A stretch of 64,000 nt of DNA from Antennarius striatus. Lineage: Eukaryota; Chordata; Actinopteri; Lophiiformes; Antennariidae. Location: contig NC_090779.1 of assembly GCF_040054535.1 (NCBI RefSeq), positions 17,295,001 to 17,359,000 on the forward strand. Reading direction: 5' to 3'. Of the stretch, positions 33,701 to 45,500 are shown in pieces; position 1 is the first letter of the stretch; every line of letters begins with the position of its first letter. The position numbers and the translations under genes are program-made. Under the pieces are notes generated by a model. It did no database searches, was not told where the DNA came from, and saw only the letters and a program-made list of their open reading frames with translations.

Positions 33701-34431
33701 ACCATACCTCTGCAATTTCTTAGGAACCATTTACAAAAATTCCTCCAGAGAACATCTCATCCAGGTGCTGAAACAATCTGGACTAGAAAAGGAATGCATC
33801 ACTGGTGCCAGGGAGAAGTAAGTTGTCAATTTCAGTTGATTCTTTTTCAGAATAATAATATTACCAGCATTATCAGTACCTTTTGTGTTTGCCCATTTCA
33901 AATGTGTATTTTTTAGGATTTTAACAAAATTAAGGATAATTTTGGGTTAGAGTGAGACATCATTGACATAAATTGTCTCATTCAAATTATCTTGAATATC
34001 TAGAGTATTTCCTTCCTCCTTGTTTCAGGTGGCTCCCTCAGGAGACAGCAGACAGTCTGAAACAATATCAAACAGCTTTGGCCCAGAGTGAGCTCACACT
34101 ATGCCCAGTGGGGATCAACACAGAGTGCTACCGCATCTACGAGGCCTGCTCTTACGGCTCAGTGCCCGTAGTGGAAGATGTACTAACACCTGGCACCTGT
34201 GCAGCTGGACCCAGCTCCCCGTTACGACTGCTCAAAGCTGCAGGAGCACCCTTCATCTTCATCAATAACTGGAAAGAGTTACCAGCCATCTTGGAGAGGG
34301 AGAGAGGGATGAACCAGGAGCAGAGAGTGGATAGGAGGAGGAGGCTATTGGAGTGGTATGCCAGCTTTCGTCAGCAGATGAAGGAGAGGTTCACTGAGGT
34401 CATAGAAGAAACTATTTTTAAAAGTGGCTGA
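29912..34431 (+). CDS. rxylt1: Ribitol-5-phosphate xylosyltransferase 1 (TMEM5), complete, six exons
   Basis: Exons 29912-30059, 30215-30400, 31262-31364, 31949-32263, 33647-33817 and 34029-34431 join with agreeing phases to 1326 nt (441 aa; human 443 aa). RXYLT1 is a Golgi type II membrane enzyme that adds xylose to ribitol phosphate on the core M3 O-mannosyl glycan of alpha-dystroglycan, allowing matriglycan extension and laminin binding; its loss causes a muscular dystrophy-dystroglycanopathy. Visible features are a short basic cytosolic tail (MKIPKRK), a signal anchor (residues about 8-28), [72 protein letters not shown], and the exostosin-like C-terminal block [20 protein letters not shown] followed by SVPVVEDV and [14 protein letters not shown]. 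The start has A at -3. Intron 4 carries a decayed Tc1-like element. Confidence 0.96.
30215..30400 (+). CDS. rxylt1: rxylt1 exon 2
   Basis: The exon encodes the stem with EWNPWED and ends in VQIWGKAAI. The acceptor is TTTGTAG and the donor TATTG|GTAAGT. Confidence 0.94.
30684..30850. repeat. (CA)n followed by TA-rich simple repeat in rxylt1 intron 2
   Basis: A long CA run occupies about 30684-30751. It is followed by alternating TA-rich sequence with ATATAC and GTATAT blocks. Confidence 0.95.
31262..31364 (+). CDS. rxylt1: rxylt1 exon 3
   Basis: The exon encodes [20 protein letters not shown] and [14 protein letters not shown]. The acceptor is CTCTTCAG and the donor TTCAG|GTAACA. Confidence 0.94.
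31949..32263 (+). CDS. rxylt1: rxylt1 exon 4
   Basis: The exon encodes [42 protein letters not shown] and FQWPLGVAT. The acceptor is CTCTTAAG and the donor CCAC|GTATGT. Confidence 0.95.
32342..33593. mobile_element. Decayed Tc1-like transposon in rxylt1 intron 4
   Basis: The terminal inverted repeats are long. The left (about 32342-32562) starts cacacatggacaaaattgg. The right (about 33383-33593), read in reverse, starts cacacatggacaagattgt. Both carry aggcccgaacaaaaatgat or a near match at their inner ends. A TA dinucleotide follows the right end and TG precedes the left, consistent with a mutated TA target-site duplication. At 1.25 kb it is shorter than an intact ~1.6 kb element. Confidence 0.88.
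32681..32962 (-). pseudogene. Tc1-like transposase remnant
   Basis: The minus-strand frame contains [20 protein letters not shown] and TKVELFGK, which match the catalytic-domain region of Tc1 transposases (the usual phrase is VLWTDETKVE, so the catalytic Asp is Asn here). Upstream and downstream coding sequence is missing or out of frame, so it cannot make an active enzyme. Confidence 0.75.
33647..33817 (+). CDS. rxylt1: rxylt1 exon 5
   Basis: The exon encodes [31 protein letters not shown] and CITGARE. The acceptor CTCTGTAG at 33639-33646 restores the conserved ATYRQFP across the junction. The donor is AGAA|GTAAGT. Confidence 0.93.
34029..34431 (+). CDS. rxylt1: rxylt1 exon 6 (glycosyltransferase C-terminal block)
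   Basis: The acceptor is TTGTTTCAG. The exon encodes [46 protein letters not shown] and [19 protein letters not shown], then TGA. Confidence 0.96.
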
Positions 34432-36300
34432 ATATGGTGGTCAATTTATTGATGACCAGATGATCAAGGATAGGTGTTCAACATTTATGTTGTAGTTGTG
34501 TTTGTGGAGAAACGTGTCATACTACTGTTTTTAGAACTTGATATGTTCAGTGGAATATTTTCTTTGTAGTTAATTATGGAACCATTTACTGTGCTTGTGT
34601 TGTAATGTGTTGAATATGCCATTACCAGTCAGTAAAGGGCCCTGTGGTATTAAAACATTTATCATCCTAATGTTTACAATGGTGGAATGTCCAGGAGTTT
34701 TAGAATGACTAAAAGATAAACTGCCACTGTATTTTAAAGTCATAAACTTACAACACCAAAAATGTTGGGATGCTGTATAAAACATAAAATGATTGTGATA
34801 TTTTCGTAATTCTTGTGGGCATTTACACAGTTGAAACCTGTAAGAGAAGATATTTAATTTATTACCTTATCAAATATGTTGTTATTGTACTTATACATAT
34901 ATTCTTATTCAGTTAGAATTTTTTTTTTAAAAACAAAACTGGGACAAGAGCAGCTATAAAGGTTGTGGAATACTCAAAAACATCAGATTAATTCATCACA
35001 CAGGTAGACATTTGTTGTCAACATAGGTGACAGTTTCATGACTGAGTACCAAAAGGCATTCTCTGCGTGCTTGACATATCTCACTCTGTGGGTTCTGGTA
35101 AAATCTGGCTTGAAACGGTTTATTAGCAAAATATTTCTGTTTTATTTACAGTGTCTCCACATTTTTGAAATTCAGTTATAATTTATTTTTGTATTTTTGT
35201 ATCTGCACATGTATTTAATATGAAGATTTGTAGGAAACCCTAAAGGTGTGACTCGAGACAAACAGGCCCTGTGTGATAATGGCACTACAGTATATTGAAC
35301 TCTTTATTGTGGGCAACCTGAAAATGGATGTTGTTGCTGTGGCATGAATTGCTTTTCTGATCAACCAATTTATTTTATTTTTTTTTGGTCTATTATTTTA
35401 AGTATCGTGCTGCATGTATTTTTTTTTTTTTAAGAAGTGTAATAAAATGCCACGAGAAGTCTGTGGACATGCATGTCTTGTGCTTTTATTTAACCTACAG
35501 GTGGCGCTGTGAACTGGTTCCTCGTCCGTGAATACGGCGAAACGTGAGGAAAATGTGCTGGGAGAAGAAAAAAACTTCACTAAAACAGCATAGATCACGT
35601 CATATTGAGGTCCGGAACGATTTGAGGAGAGATCGACCTGGTTTATGTACATTTCGATTCATCCCAGTCATGGAAACAATAATCATGTTATTTCATGAAT
35701 GCTAATTTGTGTAACTCCCTTCTGGATTGACTTTTATAACTGACAGAAAATAACAGGACATGACATTCTTGAGGTAAATCCATGTCTTGTGTATAACAGT
35801 AGTTCACTACTACAGACCAAAAAAAAAAAACCCTGCCTTGGGAGTGTCACTCCACCGGTGTCCCCTAGCTGCATGTGTGCAGACCCCTCCCTCCCCTGTC
35901 CTGCTTCAGCTGCTGCGTGCTGCAGTCGGCCTGCCTCGTCTGCCTCTGCGCCTGCTGGGAGTTGGAGTGGGAAGTCGTCGAGGGTAGAGCGGCCAGGGGG
36001 GGGAAGTACGTGTGGGTCCCAAACTGGAAACCACTACTATAACACAGACACCAGCGATTCAGGCGGACTTTGACGCCATCCCGGCGCATTACCGACACTA
36101 GTTTACAGTGATCTCTGAAACAGCCACAGGGACGCTGAAACTTGCGTGTTTTTTTCCCCCCCCTCTTCTTCTTCTGTGGTGGCGGCGGCTCCGTTGCACC
36201 GCGCGGACCCCTCTGATATTTGAGGGGAATCATTGGTTGGAGCAGGATTGCGCATTTGCTCTGCCGTGTCTTCACAGCTTATCCGGTGGAAGGGGATCCT
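34432..36300. other. rxylt1 3' UTR and srgap1 upstream region
   Basis: About 1.0 kb of rxylt1 3' UTR is followed by roughly 1 kb leading into srgap1. CpG content rises from about 35880. No separate gene is supported; open frames here are shadows of GC-rich promoter sequence. Confidence 0.5.
35441..35446 (+). terminator. Candidate polyadenylation signal of rxylt1
   Basis: AATAAA lies about 1.0 kb past the stop and is followed by a GT-rich stretch (gtctgtggacatgcatgtct). Confidence 0.55.
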
Positions 36301-36486
36301 TGAAGCTCTATTCGTTCCTTGTCCTTGAGTTAATCAAATTGTTTTTTGGGGGTCTTTTTTCTGCCTCTCGTTATTTTTTCCGCTCCTGTGAGGGATGCGT
36401 TGGCTGCGTTAGAAACCCGTTTGTTGACAAACAGTTTTTTTGGTACAAGAAGTTTACAACAAGCTTGTGGCTCAAGAAGGTGGAAA
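35860..36486 (+). promoter_or_regulatory. srgap1 promoter and 5' UTR
   Basis: A GC- and CpG-richer block with a G-run (35995-36003) and a C-run (36156-36164) leads directly to the srgap1 ATG. The reading frame upstream of the ATG is open for about 47 codons without an ATG. Confidence 0.5.
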
Positions 36487-36550
36487 ATGTCCGCGCCGAG
36501 GTTCAAAAAGGATAAAGAAATCATCGCGGAGTACGAGAGTCAAGTTAAAG
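36487..36550 (+). CDS. srgap1: srgap1 exon 1 coding part
   Basis: There are 21 codons plus one base. The donor is TTAAAG|GTATGG and the start context is AAAATGT. Confidence 0.93.
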
Positions 36551-39500
36551 GTATGGGGGTGGGGGGGGTGTTTAGCTGGGATAATGTTCTTGTAGGAGCC
36601 GCTAGAGGACTGGTTCGGACCAGGCTAATGTTAGTTTATCCCAACCTGTACATGAGTCACAACCAGTGATGTGGTATGGCGAATGAAAAAAGTTGATGTG
36701 TTTTTTTCTTCTTCTCTTTATGCCAGGATACATTTGCATGAACGTGAAATGAAAATGTCCAGTCTATGGTGCAAAATGAAAACGATTGTAATTGAGTTCT
36801 GGAGGTGTTAATCTTTTGTTAGTTAGTGCTCATCAGATTCCCCACCGGCTGTGAACGTCTCACCGGTAAAACGATGCTGAGACACGTTCAGTGAGTTATT
36901 ATATATCAATAACATTCTATTCACATACATGACATGATTTTTTAATTTTTTTAATCATTCAGACTCACAAAACAAGAAAAGCTAAAGTCCAGGCATCACA
37001 CCGGTATTTTCCATTCACTGTTGCTCATGGACACATTAGAACAGCTGCATTTAGGTCCTTTATTTGCTTTACTATGTCTCCCCAGGTTTCCTGCATTTTT
37101 TTCCCCCTGGATAAGTGAATTGATTCAGTAGTGTGTGGTAAACACTTCAAGGATTTAACCTGATTTATTTAACAAACGTAGACAGAACAGGAAAGACGAA
37201 GTTGTTGGTCCAAGGTAACCAAGGAGATTGGGATCCCAGCCAGCTAAGTGTTGCTAGCATGCTGAAATACCACCTACAGGATTCATGTCCCAGTATCCAA
37301 CTTTAAATCCAGAGTAACTGGGGGTCAGTGGGCTTTAAAGGGGGCAAAGAACTGAAAGACCCAATGCTGTTTGAGGAATTGACAAGGTTTTATGAGGTTG
37401 GGCGTAAGTCCTCATTTTCAAGGAATGCTCAGCACCCTTTATTCTCTCTCTGTGAGTATGACTAAGGGCTTTCGGTCTCTTATAAATGATGAAAAGTGGT
37501 CAAAGGGGATGCTGAGCAAGAGATGACAAAGCTTCTTCAATTTGTCATGCAGAATCCAGCTGGGTAAAAAAGAATGCATGCAGAGATGTTATTAACATTA
37601 AAGTGTTTGGATGAAGATTCAATTACTGTATTGCACTGACATATGGTGTCATTGGAATCATATGAGTATAAGCCTGCATGAATCATTGTACTTTTTCCTC
37701 TTTGCACTGCAAATACCTTGGAAGTATTTTCAATTGTGACTTTGGTGTTATTATTCAATTCTGTCTTTGTTCAGAGAGGAGGGAGTAGATTCTTAAAGGT
37801 CTTTTTTTATGTCTTACTGTGTCAAATCGACAAATCCCAGGTGTTTGCTCTTGTTACATCCTGTGAAGCGATGATGTATTGTGATTGTCAGTGTATGTGT
37901 GTTCGTCCGTTAGTCTTGTCCGTCCACCAAATATATTCACAACCGTTGCAGATAGAAAGATGAAAGAAAAAGCACATTACTCTGGCGGCAAAGGGGCGAA
38001 AATTAGATGATAACCTTGAGAAAACTAGGTCAAGCTCAAATTTTAACTTTTGTACTCATTGCGGTATTTTGGAAGGCAATCTTGTGACACCGTACGCGTA
38101 TTCTAGTGGCTGACGGCATCTGGAAGTGCACTACGTTCTGTGAGTCTCGGACTTCCGTGAGACACAAAAATGCTTTCAAACAGTCTATCAGAGTGTGGGA
38201 AAAGGTAATACAGATAATAGGTGGTTTAATATCAGTATGAGGAGGATTCACAAACGTTTAAATTACCATAAATAATAAGATGAATAGTTTGTCAATCTGT
38301 CACGGAATTAGTTAATCGCGGGTGGTTCCTGGAACGCATTAACTGTGAGGAAAGACAGCACACTGTATACCGTTTTAGGTACACATCTCTGAAACCTGAT
38401 GAGATACAATCACAAAACAAAAAGCAACATTTTCAGAAAGCCAGAGGCACAACAATGTGTAGGTCAGGGTAAAATGTTGAATTCAGGGGTGTCGCGGGAT
38501 GACTGTCTTGTTGATATTGTAACAATAAGAGTCTTCAGTAGGTCAGCTGACTCTTAGAAAGCATATCCTTCTGTTTGCTTTGGAATAATAGTTGCCACGC
38601 ATTGATATGAGTGGTTGGTAGAGATGAAAACGCATTCAGTAAACCTTAACTATTCTGAGTCAGCGTTGGCTCTCTGTTTGCAGCTGTGAAAGGTTTTACA
38701 AGTTTAGAGTTTGCAGTGATAATGAGTGGGATCACATCTGTAGTGTAGCTGTGGTGGCCAGGGGCAGATTTTTATGTTTTGATGAACAAAACAACAAGGA
38801 ATTTCAAAAACATTTGGTTCTGGTGTTTGAGCTTTGGTCTATATCATCTCTGTGTCACACTTTGAAAAAGGTTTCAGTCTTTGTTTAGTCTGTAGTTTAA
38901 CATGGACAGTTTTGCCACATCTTTTGTAACTACATTGACCCTGAAATAGATTATGAGAAATGAGATGTGAATGTGTTATCTAGTTCTCTATTAGTCATGT
39001 ATATTTACCGCAATTCCCTTCTAATGTTATTTTTAGATTAACTATTTTCACTGTTTTTCATGTGTGCAAAGTGTCATTATTATTTAATAATGTGGGATAT
39101 TTAATCTAATCTTCCATGGTGACTTTCTGTCTGAAAGCATTTCTATGAAGGCTGATACTACCGTTCTCAAACATGATTTGTCATTCCCCTGTCATTCACT
39201 TCTGAAGTATCCTCCAACAGGCCTTGTTTGTCCTAACCCACACATGAAATGTAAATGGAACCATTTTTCCCATCTAAGGAAATTAGCCTTTTATTGAAAA
39301 AGCTGTGTAGCATGGGGATTTAATTTTTGTTAACTGCTAAAATCGTCATCTACATCAAGACTCTGCTTGTTCTGGAAAATAGAACCATTAACAAGATTAG
39401 ATTTAGACAATGGAGTACGTTTGTGCTTTATAATGTACATCGGCTGTTTTAGTGATTTCAAGCAGGCTAAGGAATGGTTGTGTGTAGGACCACAGTGTGT

Positions 39501-42500
39501 AATTTCAAAATCAGCTTTACAATGTGACCATATGCACTAGTCATGTTGTAGAACAGACAATGTCAGGCAAAGCAAATGCACTTAAACATGTCACGCTAAA
39601 CTGTATTTGCTGCTTGATACAAAAAGGAAAGTTCTGTTTTCCATGAGTACGTACAAAAAATATCTGTTTAATAGTTTTTACCCTGAACCGTGTTTGAAAT
39701 ATTGTTAGAAATGGAATATTATACTGTTATAATATAACTTTGCTATCCCCATTATTGTTGTGCACACTGGAATAGACACTCAGTATCAACACAATGTTTT
39801 CAGTAAGCCATGGTGTTGGTCTGATGTTAGACTAGGCTTACTGCTTGTGGCCAGTGGCAGGAACCATTGAGCTTTTGTCAGAGGTCCTCTCCCAGAGCAT
39901 CATAAGGACCGCTCCCTTTGACCCTTACCCTTCTGCATGTTCCCTATGTTCGCATGCAGAGAGATGGAGCTGTAGCCTATCCCATCTGGCTTAGGGTGTG
40001 AGGCAGAGGAAACTCTGGGCGCGACGCCAGTGCGCCGAGGAGCCCCACAGACACGCACGCACACACTTATACCTACGGTCAATTTGGGACCGGCCAATTA
40101 ACCTGAAGCGCATGTTTTTGGAGATGGGAGGAACCCGGAGAGAACCCACGCAAACGCGGGGAGAGCATGCATACACGAGCCCAGAACCGCCTTGCTGTGT
40201 GGCAACAGCGCTGCCCACTGCGCTACTGTGCAGACCTCTTGGTGTTTGTTTGGTTTTTTATATTATTGTTGTAGCCAGTATATTAAGGTTTGCAAATGTT
40301 CCTGTTTTAAACAGCTGATGGGAAAATTGTGAGAGGTGTGTGTCACATTGATGAGTGCAATGGTAGTTTTTCATAGGGTCGGCCTATCTCAATAGCTCAC
40401 TGCCCTGTAATGGAAAATGACCTACAGAAAAGTGCTCAATGTGAAGTGGAGATGAGTACAACTTTAGAAAAGCCCACCAGGCTCATTATGCTGAAAAATA
40501 ATGCTTTATTCTAAAACACTAGAAAGCTTTGGAGTGCTATTAACTATGCATTTTAACCATTCTGGATAATGCAAATATGCTTCTCAATAAAATGTGTAGA
40601 TGACGTCCTTGACATATTCAGACATTTTAATGTAGATGCACTATATATTTTGTATTTAATCTAATAGTCTTTTCAAAATTTTAACTAAAAAAGCCCTTGA
40701 AAGCACTTTTCAAGAAATTGAATCAGAAAATGTGACCTTTTTTTCAGTGAATAAGGAAACTATAACAACAATTAAAGCCCTTTTGTCCTTATGTCAGCCC
40801 AATATTGCCCTTTTGTAACCTTTGCCCTCAATCTATTATCGATTAGTTAATATATAATACTACAATACATGTATGGCAGTATGAGCAGCTCTGAGACCAG
40901 CTGTCGCTGTAGCCAGAGTTTTTGTGACGGTTTGATTATATTCTATTAACACTGTGCTGGAGCCTTGTGGAAAGGGCATGTCTTCTTAGGTTTTTTTTTT
41001 TTTACAGCATATCAGTTTTTATTTGTTTTAATTTGCTTTTCAGTTTTTGTTGTCATCTTTTATGTATTGTACTGAGCAACACTGTGTTGTAATTTAAATG
41101 TGCTATAAAAATAAGTTGACTTGACGTCCAAGCAGTGTTATGTTCTTTGTATGATCTAACGTCACCATTTTCAGCACATAAACAAACGATTGCACACTTG
41201 TTACAGTGGATAAATTAATGCTAGTAATCCCCAGTGAATATTTTTGGATCTGTGATGCTCCATCTTAACAGCTTCTCAAAGGTGTTGATGGAGATCAGAG
41301 GTTGAAAGACTAATGGAATCGCCCCCTGGAGCACTTTTCCGCAGCATCACACATCTAGCCACCCACTTACTATCTGTTTTTACCCCCACCCCCTTTTTTG
41401 TTTTTTGTTTTTTATATATGTGTGTCCACTCAGTGGTGTGGCATGGGGTGGGGTATTGGCGTGTGTTTTGTGCATGAGCTTGCAATTGCATAGGCTGATG
41501 AAGTCAACAGTTATTGACTGCACCATCTGTGGCTGCTCATCCTTTTTGCAGTTTTAATAAACTCTGCTGAGCAAGTAATGCATGACTTTCCCTGCTGTGC
41601 TTTTCAATACTGTCACAAAGACCACCAGGACATTAGGGTAGCCACCCCTCACCCCTGACACCCCCCTTGAAATTCTAAGCAACCCCTATTCATGCTCCAG
41701 CATCCCTAAAGCAGATAAAATATTAAAAGCGAGCAATTCAAATCATGTTAAATACACAACACGAAGCATATTCTGCTGCTTGGGTGTTGTGAAGACATTT
41801 TGGTGTGGGATGACTTTACCCGTGAAAGGGATTGTGATTTATTCTATAGCTGTGCTGCATTAGAAAACAAAGAGGACAAGGCGCAAGGTCATGAGAGAAA
41901 GAAGAATTAAATCTTAGGTGTAAAAGTGAAAGAACAGGAGGATTTGGAGAAATTTTGGCAACTTTCTAGACAATTTTAATTCCTTTGAACCACTGTTGGA
42001 GCACAGCAGATGGAAAGACAGGAAGGTAGACAGACACTGTTTGATCATAAGGCCATACTGCTGTCTGCCACCCAGCAGGACTGGATTAGAGGAAAGGAGA
42101 TTGGGGGATGGGAAGGAAGAGTTTGAGGTCAGTACAGGAATAAGTGAAGGCAGAGGCCGCGAGGTCTGCTTTGGTTGACTTGTTCTAATCTCTGTGTGTG
42201 TATGTGTGTGTGTGTGTCTGTCTGTGTGTGTGTGTCTGTGCACGTACGTTCAGCTGATTCATCTTCCAAATTAAGCCGTTTAGGTGTTAAGCGTTGATGA
42301 AGGCTTTTCAAGATGAGTGCCAGCCTACTCTTACTGAAGTCTCTGTTGGTTCTTACTTCCTGCATTCCCTTAAACAATGTGACATCTGCCACTTTGGCTT
42401 TCTCTTTTCTCTGTCAAAACTCAACTGACCATGACAATCTGTTCTCAAACTGTTCTGCTGCTTGGCTCAGGTTCCCTAGCCTCACGAAGCCTCTGGGATC

Positions 42501-45500
42501 TCAAACTGACCTGCATACAGTTTTAAATCCAAGCCTAAGTCATTGAAGCCTGATTATGTTAAATATGTTCCCCCCAGTCTATATGCAACAGCTCTTGGTT
42601 ACATAATGAAGCTGTCATTCGTTGCAACGGCCTTTAATTTCATGTCAACTAAGAGGCCATTAGGTCATATGAACTACTCATGGAGTCATAGAGGAGTGTC
42701 AAAACCATGTAAGATAGATCTCTTATTATTATAACAGGTATGAAAACACTGATCAGGTGATCCCAACAAAGCTCAATTATATTAGTTACTATTAGTAAAT
42801 GAACGACCATCTGTGCTATTGGTTATGAATGTCAATCCCCTTAGCATTTGTAAGATTTTCTAATTATAGCTTAAAACAAGAAACCCACCAATCTTTAATT
42901 TTAAAATACAAGGCATGGCTCTAAAGTGTCTCTTGTGTTTTCTGTGGTCACCCTGTCTCTTGTAATAGACAGTCTGTTTTTAGTAGTGCAGAGGACTTAG
43001 TTTCCTGTGGTCTCTGCTCTTACCTTATTGGCTTCTCGATTAAGGTTCATTGTGGGTTGCAACAGGAGGAGGCTTGAGCCGACTGTCTAGCCTAGGCTGG
43101 TGTCTGAGCAGCTGCAGGGCAGGTCTTACGTGTTATGAACCAACTCTCCTCTACAATCTCCCCAGATGAAAACTGGAGCCATACTGTAGTTGCAATTGCA
43201 GTAATGGAAATGTGAGGTTTTTGAAATAAGATGAGTCATTTATGGATTAATATATGTTGGAAATGTTCTCCTACTTATCCTGGCGTCTTTCCACGTGTTG
43301 TAGTCACACTCCTTTTGGCTGCATCTTCGGATCTTTTTTTCAGTTGTCAAGACTCTTCACGGCTAACAGCCAATGTTTAACAAGTAGATAAATATACAAT
43401 GGCTTTCTCCAAATATACAGTAGTTTGCTTATCTTTTGAAGCATTTTTAAAGGCTTTACATTCCATAAACTCCTAGCAACTCTGAAATTGTTCATCAGAT
43501 TACACATAAATGGCACCATTTGTTGTCATGAGGCCTCATGTCATGTGGCTATTATACAATAGATGAAATAGCTGATAGATTTTTCTATAGTCTTCTTGCT
43601 TATGGTTTTCAGTTGCTTTAGGGAAATGAATCTTACTGAGTCACTGACTATTTCTAGCACTCCTAATATTCTAGCACTTCTTCTAGCAATTCTAATATTT
43701 TGTACTCACATTAGACTATAGCCTCATTTCCACACTGATTTCCACTGCCTCGCGATCTCTATAACATGCACCACAAATGACCTAATTATGAATGAAACTT
43801 GACTGTCGTCATCTCGCTTATGTGATATTCCGCGTCCTCTCTCTGACCCTCTGCTGGCGGCTCTCTGTCCAGGAGAACTTGATCCTCTAGTTGCCAAACT
43901 ACTGATTTCTGCTCCATGACTCGAATTCCTGCATCACAGCTTTGCTAGCATGATTTGGGTAGATAGCTGTGACTGTCTTGCAGATGTTGGGGATTGAGGA
44001 TGATTAGACAAAGAAGTCAATTTCAGATTTCCAATTGCAAATTGATGTCCATCTGTGCAACTCAACTCAAAGTAACTACAATTATAACTGGCAAAAGTAT
44101 TTCTGGAAGTTCTCATTAATTATTATTTAAATTAGAGCAACGCATGTTCTTTTTTTCTGCTCACTTAGGGTTTCTTTATATGTATTGTGGAACAATTCTG
44201 ATATTTGGGCTAAAAATAAATTGAAATAATGAGCACACTCAGTTGTTTCTTATTTCCTACTCTGCAACTTTCATCTTTTCCTTGTCTTTTATGCTGCTCT
44301 AACATACACTCACTTTCTCTTAAGACAAGTAACTTTTGTTTACATCATCGAGAGTCAAGTTTGCCCCATGTCCTGGTATTGATGGTGAAAGATTGATGTG
44401 TTGGGATTTCCTTCACTGATTTTTGTACATTTCCATCTACTAATTGTTTTATACTTATGTCTACAAGAGGAAATCCTGTGCTGCCCTGTACTAATGTAGA
44501 TAGCTGCTACCTTTTTCTGTGACTTTTTTTTTCAATGTTAGGATGAAGTAGAACATGCTGTTGTCTGATGTCCACTCAAACTACAAACAGCCCATTTTAT
44601 TCTGATTTAATAATACTGATGTTAATGGCAAAGGAAAGTTGTTTTTTAGATCACACTGGTGTGGAAATAGAACAGGCTTGCCCACTTTCTCATTTCATTT
44701 TTATCTTCTCTTGTATCTTTAATAAAGATATCTGTGATCATCAATGCTGATTGAATAAAATTATGAACATTTGAGATACACTTGCCCAATCATGTTATCC
44801 TGCATAGACACTGTGGCCACATACATATACAGTATCTTACTTCTTAATCAGGCATTGTGGAAGAAGCGCTCTCCCACAGTGCTGTAATTTGTCCTGGTTA
44901 ATGCCGTGTCATGGAAGTGTGATGCATGGCAACCTGGCTGGTGTGCGGTACTTGTGTGACCGGACTGTGGTCACACACACGAAAGGATGGCCTCTATCAT
45001 CCCACTCTGTGGGAGACAGAAAATAGAAAGCTTGAGACTTGCTCTCTACTGTGAGTAGAAACAAAGAGCAGTGAAAGCTGATCTGTCTGTTCTTTCTTGC
45101 TCTTTGTTCCTCACTCTTGCGTTCAGAGCAGCTGCCCTGAGGTTGGTCACATTCTCAGGTCTCCTGTGTAATCCAAAAAGCAGATAACAGAATGTAACTC
45201 CCTGTCACTTCCTCAATATTGGCTTCCACTATAATTATTGAGAAATGAGGTCCTTCTAAAGCCTTTTCATTCGCTCATGTTCTCATTTGGAGTGTGCGCA
45301 TTCATGCGTGTGTGTGTGTGTGTGTGTTCATTCCTCATGTTTTACAAGAAATCAACCTCTGCTTGCAGTGATTCTGCTGTTACCAGGCGGCTGATTGGGG
45401 TTCAGGCTGGAGTGCAGGACAGCGTGAGGGTACTCAGTCTGAAACCTGAGAGAGGGGAGAAATTGTGATGTGATTAAACCACAGTCAGCTATGTCTTTTT

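Noticed and set aside
35865-36275. 136-codon minus-strand frame upstream of srgap1
   Set aside because: Produced by GC-rich promoter DNA (runs of Pro and Lys); no similarity or splice signals.
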